DNA of 18,741 nucleotides from assembly GCA_022758945.1 (NCBI GenBank), contig JAEMQE010000041.1, positions 1-18,741 on the forward strand, given 5' to 3'. The position numbers and the translations under genes are program-made. A model generated the notes under the pieces. The model was given only the letters and a program-made list of their open reading frames with translations. It had not been told where the DNA came from and did not search any database. The DNA comes from Lentimicrobium sp. (GTDB lineage Bacteria > Bacteroidota > Bacteroidia > Flavobacteriales > Flavobacteriaceae). The number at the start of each line of letters is the position of its first letter. Position 1 is the first letter of the stretch. This document shows positions 13,816 to 18,741 of this stretch, one piece after another.

Positions 13816-14598
13816 TTATTTCCCTTTAAACTCTGCTTTTCTTTTCCCCAAAAAAGCTGTTGTTCCTTCCTTGAAATCTTCAGTTGCAAAACAGTCGCCG
13901 AAATTTTTAATTTCGACATCAAATCCATTTACACCCGAAATATAGTTTGCATTTACGGCTTCTATAGCTTTGGCAATAGCGACTGGAGAGTTTTTCATAA
14001 TTCTGTTGGCAATCGTCATATAAGTTGCAAACAAATCGGCTTGTGGCACTACGTGATTGACTAATCCGTAAATTTTTGCGGTTTCAGCATCAATCATTCC
14101 CGCAGTCATAATCATTTCCATCGCACGACCTTTACCCACAATTTGCGGTAAACGTTGCGTTCCGCCATAACCGGGAATGACACCAAGCGAAGTTTCCGGC
14201 AATCCCATTTTTGCATTGTCAGAAGCGATTCTGAAATGGCAAGCCATCGCTAATTCCAGTCCGCCACCAAGGGCAAAACCATTAATGGCAGCAATTACGG
14301 GAGTTTTCATATTTTCGATAAAATCAAATAAAAGGTGTTGTCCTTTTGCGGCTAGTTGCGCTCCTTCTTCTGCTGAAAAATGAGCAAATTCGGCAATATC
14401 GGCTCCGGCTACAAAAGCTTTTTCTCCGCTTCCTGTAATGATAATCATACGAACATCGGGATTATTATCAATTAATTCTAAGGTTTCGTGCAACTCTTGA
14501 ATGGTGGCTTTGTTTAGTGCATTTAATTTTTCAGGGCGATTGATAAAAATAGTGGCAATGCCTTTTTCGTGTTCTAATATGATGTTTTCTAGTGCCAT
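13816..14598 (-). CDS. Enoyl-CoA hydratase/isomerase (crotonase family)
   Basis: A 260-residue cytosolic crotonase predicted to hydrate 2-enoyl-CoA to 3-hydroxyacyl-CoA in fatty acid or related acyl-CoA degradation. The oxyanion-hole region is FVAGADIAEF (62-71) and NGFALGGGLELAM (106-118). Both catalytic glutamates are present: E115 in GGLELAM and E135 in LPETSLGV, followed by IPGYGGTQRLP. Length and motifs are standard. With both glutamates it is more likely a true hydratase than a specialised isomerase or decarboxylase, but the natural substrate is open. The gene starts 11 bases after the sensor kinase stop and is very likely co-transcribed with it and hemJ, an unusual functional mix. No other beta-oxidation gene is in the window. 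Confidence 0.93.
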   Translation of the reverse strand: MALENIILEHEKGIATIFINRPEKLNALNKATIQELHETLELIDNNPDVRMIIITGSGEKAFVAGADIAEFAHFSAEEGAQLAAKGQHLLFDFIENMKTPVIAAINGFALGGGLELAMACHFRIASDNAKMGLPETSLGVIPGYGGTQRLPQIVGKGRAMEMIMTAGMIDAETAKIYGLVNHVVPQADLFATYMTIANRIMKNSPVAIAKAIEAVNANYISGVNGFDVEIKNFGDCFATEDFKEGTTAFLGKRKAEFKGK

Positions 14599-14609
14599 AA
14601 TTCAGTTTT

Positions 14610-16082
14610 TTATGTATTGATTATTGGAAGAGAAACGATAAATGTCGTCCCTTTTCCTTTTTGTGATTCAAGTGTAATTGTGCCTTTATAATTTTCGATA
14701 ATATTTTTGATGATCCCAAGGCCTAATCCCATTCCGCTTGTTTTTGTGGTGAATTTTGGTTCAAAAATACGATTAAAATCTTCGGTTGCTATTCCTATTC
14801 CATTGTCAGCAACAGTTATTAAGACGTTGTTGTTTTCTTTTTTTATGGTAACCAATATCGATTTATTTTCTTGATTTTCCGGAATGGATTGAATGGCATT
14901 TTTAACCAAATTGGTAATGATTCTAATAAGTTGCGTTCGGTCAATTTTCGAAATAATCTCTTCTTCTTCCGCTTTAAAAACAATGTATTCTTCATTGAAA
15001 ATATCCATTGTCAGTTCTACAACATCCACTACATTAAGCGTTTCATTTTGTTGTGCCGGCATCGAAGCAAAGTTGGAGAATGCTGAAGCAACAGAATTCA
15101 TAGTGTCAATTTGTTGAATCAAAGTTTCGGAATAATCGTTGATTTTTTGTTTCAGATTCGGGTCGTTTGGATCAAATTTTCTTTGAAAACTTTGTACTGT
15201 CAATCGCATTGGTGTCAATGGATTTTTGATTTCGTGTGCTACTTGTTTTGCCATTTCCTGCCAAGCTTCTTCCCGTTCGCTTTGAGCTAATTTCAAAGCG
15301 CTTTCTTCCAATTCATCGACCATTGCATTGTAAGCTTTTATCAAAAGATTGATTTCTTTACTGTTGGCTTCGAGAACAATTTTTTCGTTTTTTTGGTTCA
15401 AACTGGTTTCGCTTAATTTGTCCGAAATAGTCTTCAACGATTTTGTGATATAAGATGAAAGGAAGTAAGCTACTGCAAAGGCAACCAAAAGCATAAAAGA
15501 GTATACTTGCGCCAATCGAATCAAGAAATTTTGCAACTCGGTTTGATAATAACTGTCATCTTCCACATAGGGTAAATTTAAAATTCCCAAAGGTTTAAAC
15601 TTGTCGTCTTTTATCAAACTATAAGAAGAACGGTTCTTTTTTCCATCGATGTTTTTGATATCAACGTAGCGTTTTTCGATAGAAGATTGAACTAGTTTTA
15701 TAATATATTTTGGAATTGGTGGCGCAACAGGATCAATTGAAAAATTAGATTTTGAAGATTTTAAAAGCTTTCCGTCCAAGCTGTAAATGTTGATTTCAAG
15801 ATTGTGAATATCCGATAATTCATGAATTTTATCCTTAAAAATCAGCGAAAGATTATTTGGCGTAAGCGGATATGTAGTATTCGAAAGAACATAATTGATA
15901 TTCTCTTTTATGGCATCTTCTTTTCGATCTAGTCTTTCCTGATGGTACTGTATTGCTTCGTTTTTGAATTGGAAAATCGAAATGGAAGCTAACAATACCG
16001 AAGCCACAATAATCAATACAATCATCGAAAGGAAAATCCTGATTTGCAACGAAAGCATTGATATCTTGAGGTTTTGGAACAT
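14610..16082 (-). CDS. Membrane sensor histidine kinase (NtrY-like core)
   Basis: A 490-residue inner-membrane sensor kinase. Transmembrane helices at about 15-36 and 187-211 enclose a periplasmic sensor region of about 150 residues. A HAMP linker follows (about 208-260), then the phosphoacceptor motif AHEIKNPLTP with H283, the N box ITNLVKNAIQS (N391, N395), the G1 box VADNGIGI (D426), an F-type segment FEPKFTT and the G2 box SGMGLGLGI. HEIKNPLTP resembles the NtrY group. No response-regulator gene is in the window, so it is an orphan here. Its ATG lies 3 bases after the hemJ stop, and the crotonase gene begins 11 bases after its own stop. The stimulus is unknown; the heme neighbourhood permits, but does not show, a link to envelope redox or heme state. 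Confidence 0.93.
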   Translation of the reverse strand: MFQNLKISMLSLQIRIFLSMIVLIIVASVLLASISIFQFKNEAIQYHQERLDRKEDAIKENINYVLSNTTYPLTPNNLSLIFKDKIHELSDIHNLEINIYSLDGKLLKSSKSNFSIDPVAPPIPKYIIKLVQSSIEKRYVDIKNIDGKKNRSSYSLIKDDKFKPLGILNLPYVEDDSYYQTELQNFLIRLAQVYSFMLLVAFAVAYFLSSYITKSLKTISDKLSETSLNQKNEKIVLEANSKEINLLIKAYNAMVDELEESALKLAQSEREEAWQEMAKQVAHEIKNPLTPMRLTVQSFQRKFDPNDPNLKQKINDYSETLIQQIDTMNSVASAFSNFASMPAQQNETLNVVDVVELTMDIFNEEYIVFKAEEEEIISKIDRTQLIRIITNLVKNAIQSIPENQENKSILVTIKKENNNVLITVADNGIGIATEDFNRIFEPKFTTKTSGMGLGLGIIKNIIENYKGTITLESQKGKGTTFIVSLPIINT

Positions 16083-16085
16083 CTT

Positions 16086-16640
16086 TTAGGAGTTATTTTT
16101 CTCGCGTATTCTTTTGTAAAACTTAAAGCCAAGCATAATCAAAATCGAAAAAAGCATAATTCCAACAACTCCATAAATCCAGTTTACGGCGTTTTTCAGA
16201 ATGACCAAAAACACTACGGCAAACAATATAATGGTAGCACCTTCGTTCCACAAACGCATATAATTTGTCGAATATTTTACTTCGTCATTTTGCAATTCCT
16301 TGAATATTCTATGACATTTATAATGGTATAAATACAACGCAAAAACAAAGCCAAGTTTCACTTGCATCCAAGGCATAAGTAACCAAGCATTTCCAATGGG
16401 AGTAAAAAGCAACATCCAAAACGCAAAAATACTAGCCAAAACTGCACTTGGCCAAGTGATAATGTACCACAAACGATAGGTCATTATCTTGTATTGTTTT
16501 TGCAAAATTTCTTTTTCTGGCGAAGGTTTATCGTTGGCTTCAATTTGGTACACAAATAAGCGCACAATATAAAAAAGTCCGGCGAACCAAGTGATGACAA
16601 AGATGAGGTGTAAGGATTTAAGGTAGTTGTAATAGTCCAT
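16086..16640 (-). CDS. hemJ: HemJ-type protoporphyrinogen IX oxidase
   Basis: Integral membrane protein predicted to oxidise protoporphyrinogen IX (or coproporphyrinogen III) late in heme synthesis. The 184-residue product has about five hydrophobic helices: 7-30, 56-79, 86-107, 134-151 and 154-172. The family's N-terminal motif is present as LHLIFVITWFAGLFYIVRLFVY with the conserved H11, along with MQVKLGF with the conserved K95, HYKCHRI and RLWNE (129-133). It is longer than many HemJ proteins (about 140-150) because of extra C-terminal sequence. The CopD family is the main alternative, since general annotation often places HemJ there, but the adjacent hemH makes HemJ the better call. The kinase gene begins 3 bases after its stop; hemH lies upstream across an inverted repeat. 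Confidence 0.87.
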   Translation of the reverse strand: MDYYNYLKSLHLIFVITWFAGLFYIVRLFVYQIEANDKPSPEKEILQKQYKIMTYRLWYIITWPSAVLASIFAFWMLLFTPIGNAWLLMPWMQVKLGFVFALYLYHYKCHRIFKELQNDEVKYSTNYMRLWNEGATIILFAVVFLVILKNAVNWIYGVVGIMLFSILIMLGFKFYKRIREKNNS

Positions 16641-16645
16641 ATTTT

Positions 16646-16712
16646 ATGTTTAAAGTTTAAATTTTAAGGTTCAAGCTCGTTAATCAACTTTAAACCTTAA
16701 ACTTTTAAACAT
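16646..16712 (-). terminator. Long AT-rich inverted repeat downstream of hemH
   Basis: Outer arms ATGTTTAAA (16646-16654) and TTTAAACAT (16704-16712) and inner arms TTAAGGTT (16664-16671) and AACCTTAA (16693-16700) are perfect, with a bulge between them and a 21-base loop. The element fills the 74-base hemH-hemJ gap and begins 2 bases after the hemH stop. It probably terminates or attenuates hemH transcription before hemJ. Confidence 0.5.
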
Positions 16713-16714
16713 TT

Positions 16715-17728
16715 TTATTTAGCCCAATCATTTAACCAATTTGCAACCGTTTTACACCATTCTTCATCGTCATTCAAACAAGGAATTGCCAGGAAATTTT
16801 CGCCACCATTTTCTTTAAATTGGTGGTTGGCTTCCATTGCAATTTCTTCTAAAGTTTCTAAACAATCGGCCACAAAAGCTGGTGTTACAACCGCCAAATT
16901 CTTGATGCCTTTCTTAGGCATTTTATTTACTTCGACATCCGTATAAGGCTCGAGCCATTTGTCTCCCGCCAAGCGCGATTGAAAAGTCTGACTGTATTTG
17001 CCTTCGGGAATGCCTAATGCTTTTACGACCAATTTTGTGGTTTCATAGCATTGATGACGATAACAAAATTCGTGTGCTGCCGAAGGTGTGTTGCAACAAG
17101 AACCATCGATTTTGCAGTGTGATTTGGTGACATCCGTTTTGCGAATGTGACGCTCCGGAAGTCCGTGATAAGAGAACAAAAGATGGTCATAATCATAACC
17201 TTCTAAATGTTTTTTGATAGAATCCGAAAGATTTTTGATGTAATCGGGTTTGTTGTAAAATGCCGGAATCGATGAGAATTTCATATTCGGAAAATGTTTT
17301 TTTCGAACTTCTTCTGCTTTTTCGAGAACCGTAACCGTTGACGACATCGCGTGTTGAGGATACAAAGGAAATAGCAATACTTCAGTAACGCCTTTGTCGG
17401 CTAGTTCTTTCAATCCAGAGTAAATATTTGGGTTGCCATATCGCATCGACAAAGCCATTGGAACACTAACTTGAGGCTTTATTTTTTCGAACATTCTTTT
17501 GGAAAGAACCACAAGAGGAGAACCATCTTTCGTCCAAACTTTAGCGTAAGCCGCCGCTGATTTTTCGGGTCTTTTTCTTAAAATGATGCCGCGAACTAAG
17601 AATGCACGCAATAAAAAGGGGACATCAATCACGTATTTATCCATTAAAAATTCGTCTAAATACGGTTTTACATCTTTTGCAGTTGGACTTTCTGGCGAAC
17701 CTAAATTTACTAATAATACTCCTTTCAT
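16715..17728 (-). CDS. hemH: Ferrochelatase
   Basis: Inserts ferrous iron into protoporphyrin IX (or coproporphyrin III), forming heme. The 337-residue protein starts MKGVLLVNLGSPESP and contains the active-site histidine H188 in SYHGLPERH, TFQSRLAGDKWLEPY (248-262), and the C-terminal segment AFVADCLETLEEI (284-296), where E291 corresponds to the conserved glutamate E343 of the human enzyme. Between 205 and 227 lies a cysteine-rich insert with C205, C211, C212, C222 and C227 (HCxxxxxxCC, then CYRHQC); similar internal insertions were described for a class of [2Fe-2S] ferrochelatases, so a cluster is possible. Upstream is an AraC-type regulator gene on the same strand, downstream hemJ. Repeated AAAAGTAA elements occur in the 93-base upstream gap. 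Confidence 0.96.
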   Translation of the reverse strand: MKGVLLVNLGSPESPTAKDVKPYLDEFLMDKYVIDVPFLLRAFLVRGIILRKRPEKSAAAYAKVWTKDGSPLVVLSKRMFEKIKPQVSVPMALSMRYGNPNIYSGLKELADKGVTEVLLFPLYPQHAMSSTVTVLEKAEEVRKKHFPNMKFSSIPAFYNKPDYIKNLSDSIKKHLEGYDYDHLLFSYHGLPERHIRKTDVTKSHCKIDGSCCNTPSAAHEFCYRHQCYETTKLVVKALGIPEGKYSQTFQSRLAGDKWLEPYTDVEVNKMPKKGIKNLAVVTPAFVADCLETLEEIAMEANHQFKENGGENFLAIPCLNDDEEWCKTVANWLNDWAK

Positions 17729-17746
17729 GTTTTGTTTTTTTCGGAT

Positions 17747-17823
17747 AAAAGTAATTTAAACTTACTTTTTATTTTTTGCGTTTAACTCTTTTTTTGATTT
17801 TGTTTAATCTTTAAAAAGTAATT
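17747..17823. promoter_or_regulatory. Repeated AAAAGTAA half-sites upstream of hemH
   Basis: AAAAGTAA (17747-17754) and its reverse complement TTACTTTT (17762-17769) form an 8-bp dyad with a 7-base loop. AAAAGTAATT (17747-17756) recurs at 17814-17823, overlapping the AraC gene's stop codon. The minus-strand TACTTTTA (17753-17746), one base off TAnnTTTG, overlaps the first copy and may be the hemH -7 element. Confidence 0.4.
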
Positions 17824-18694
17824 AGGTGTTTGGATTAATCGCCATCAAATATTTTTTTGGTGTGGTTCCAAATTTCTTTTTGAAAGCCGCAATAAAATGA
17901 CTTCCGGTGCTGTAACCAATTTTCAAGCCCACTTCGTTTACATTATAGGAACCGCTGTCCAATAATTTTCGGGCGGAATCCATTTTATAGTCGAAAAGAA
18001 AACCATAAACAGTATCGCCATAAATTTGTTTGAAACCCATTTTCAGTTTTTTTAAAGTCAGCCCCACTTCATCGGCTAATTCCTGTAAACTTGGTGGTTC
18101 GGACATATTGGCAAGAACTATTTCTTTGGCTTTTTTTATTTTCAAAACGTTTTCTTCATCAATTAAAAACGGACATTGTTCTACATTTGAATCTTCGTTT
18201 CGATTGAAATACAGACTCAACAATTCGTAACCTTTTCCTTTGTAGTACAGATTTTTTATCGAAGGATGCAAGTTGTAATGAAACAATTGACTCAAAACAA
18301 TTGCCATAGATGGACTGATGTCTCCTTCTTTATAATATTTTTTGTCCTTGTTGTCTTCACTCAAAAAAGTGACGTAATTGGCCTCGGAAGAAAATAAATT
18401 ATGAAATTTTTGGATGGAAATAATAACGGAAATTACCCAAGAATTTGGCTCTATTTCTAAGTTTAACGGCAGTTCTTTTTGCGGATTGTATAGTAACAAA
18501 GATTTCTCTTCTCTTAAATCCAACGCGTAATTTCCTTGGTTGAAAATAAACTTGGCTTTTCCTTTCAATCCAAAGTGAAATTGGATTAACCCACTTTTAA
18601 CTTCACGCTGGGTATAAAAAACTTCATCACTGTTGTTTTCGAAACGGAGTAGGGTAAAGTCATCTTCAATTGTTATAATATCTCGAGAACTCAT
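17822..18694 (-). CDS. AraC family transcriptional regulator
   Basis: A 290-residue DNA-binding regulator. The C-terminal AraC domain has two helix-turn-helix segments, SLQELADEVGLTLKKLKMGF (202-221) and NVNEVGLKIGYSTGSHFIAA (251-270), followed by FKKKFGTTPKKY, the usual end of the domain. The N-terminal 190 residues look like a cupin-type sensing region with beta strands but have no motif that names a ligand. It starts at ATG 18694, and its stop lies 93 bases before hemH on the same strand. From memory, Flavobacterial genomes often carry an AraC regulator beside hem genes with hemA divergent; that gene would lie just beyond the right edge. Control of heme synthesis is therefore a reasonable inference, not shown by the sequence. 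Confidence 0.9.
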   Translation of the reverse strand: MSSRDIITIEDDFTLLRFENNSDEVFYTQREVKSGLIQFHFGLKGKAKFIFNQGNYALDLREEKSLLLYNPQKELPLNLEIEPNSWVISVIISIQKFHNLFSSEANYVTFLSEDNKDKKYYKEGDISPSMAIVLSQLFHYNLHPSIKNLYYKGKGYELLSLYFNRNEDSNVEQCPFLIDEENVLKIKKAKEIVLANMSEPPSLQELADEVGLTLKKLKMGFKQIYGDTVYGFLFDYKMDSARKLLDSGSYNVNEVGLKIGYSTGSHFIAAFKKKFGTTPKKYLMAINPNT

Positions 18695-18718
18695 TGCGAC
18701 ATTTTTTATTAGTAAATA

Positions 18719-18730
18719 TGATAATTATCA
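18719..18730. promoter_or_regulatory. Perfect 12-bp palindrome upstream of the AraC regulator
   Basis: TGATAATTATCA lies 24 bases upstream of the regulator's ATG, in what is probably a divergent promoter region cut by the window edge. The half TGATAAT resembles the Fur-type box TGATAATnATTATCA, but the two halves overlap here instead of standing apart. It could bind the regulator itself or an iron-responsive regulator. Confidence 0.3.
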
Positions 18731-18741
18731 GGTTTTTGTTT

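Noticed and set aside
1..18741. Mobile element, prophage, CRISPR array, toxin-antitoxin or defence locus
   Set aside because: No transposase, integrase, spaced identical repeats or defence-type domains were found; all major frames encode housekeeping or common accessory functions.

Overview
The window is chromosomal DNA of a low-GC Bacteroidota bacterium, most likely a Flavobacterium or close relative. Three things point there: AT-rich A/T-ending codon use; promoters of the Bacteroidota type, with a -7 element TAnnTTTG found upstream of most transcription units and no clear Shine-Dalgarno sequences; and family-level features such as a DUF4837 lipoprotein, a rnpA-S41 peptidase pair and a plant-type acyl-ACP desaturase. 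The species assignment is inference.

Layout. 1-1710 (minus): the 5' part of holB (DNA polymerase III delta', cut by the left edge), preceded by a four-helix DUF4239 membrane protein whose terminator lies before holB. 1927-6766 (plus): pgk, a LysM-bearing MltD-like lytic transglycosylase, a DUF4837 lipoprotein and an ElaA-type acetyltransferase. 6767-9665 (minus): rnpA, a C-terminal processing S41 peptidase and a twin-domain OmpA-like protein whose start overlaps the peptidase stop. 9794-13182 (plus): two tandem PlsC-type acyltransferases, an acyl-ACP desaturase and an HD-domain hydrolase. 13275-18694 (minus): an AraC-type regulator, hemH, hemJ, a sensor histidine kinase, an enoyl-CoA hydratase and a small protein with its own promoter.

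The genes form several short functional modules. The envelope module combines a peptidoglycan-cleaving enzyme, a lipoprotein, a periplasmic processing protease and an OmpA-like peptidoglycan-binding protein. The lipid module couples two acyltransferases to a soluble diiron desaturase, which fits membrane phospholipid assembly. The heme module has ferrochelatase and HemJ beside an AraC regulator; hemJ, the kinase and the crotonase are packed within 3 and 11 bases of each other. No tRNA, rRNA, CRISPR array, transposon or prophage gene was seen, and no gene-free stretch exceeds about 220 bases.

I do not see a clearly undescribed system. The most interesting items are regulatory: a perfect dyad plus a 17-base direct repeat over the promoter of the small gene at 13275-13670, repeated AAAAGTAA half-sites in the hemH promoter region, a holB promoter that sits almost on the start codon, and a family of long AT-rich inverted repeats at gene ends. 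Several start codons were corrected because the longest open frames begin with GTG or TTG triplets, two of them inside the promoter TTTG element.
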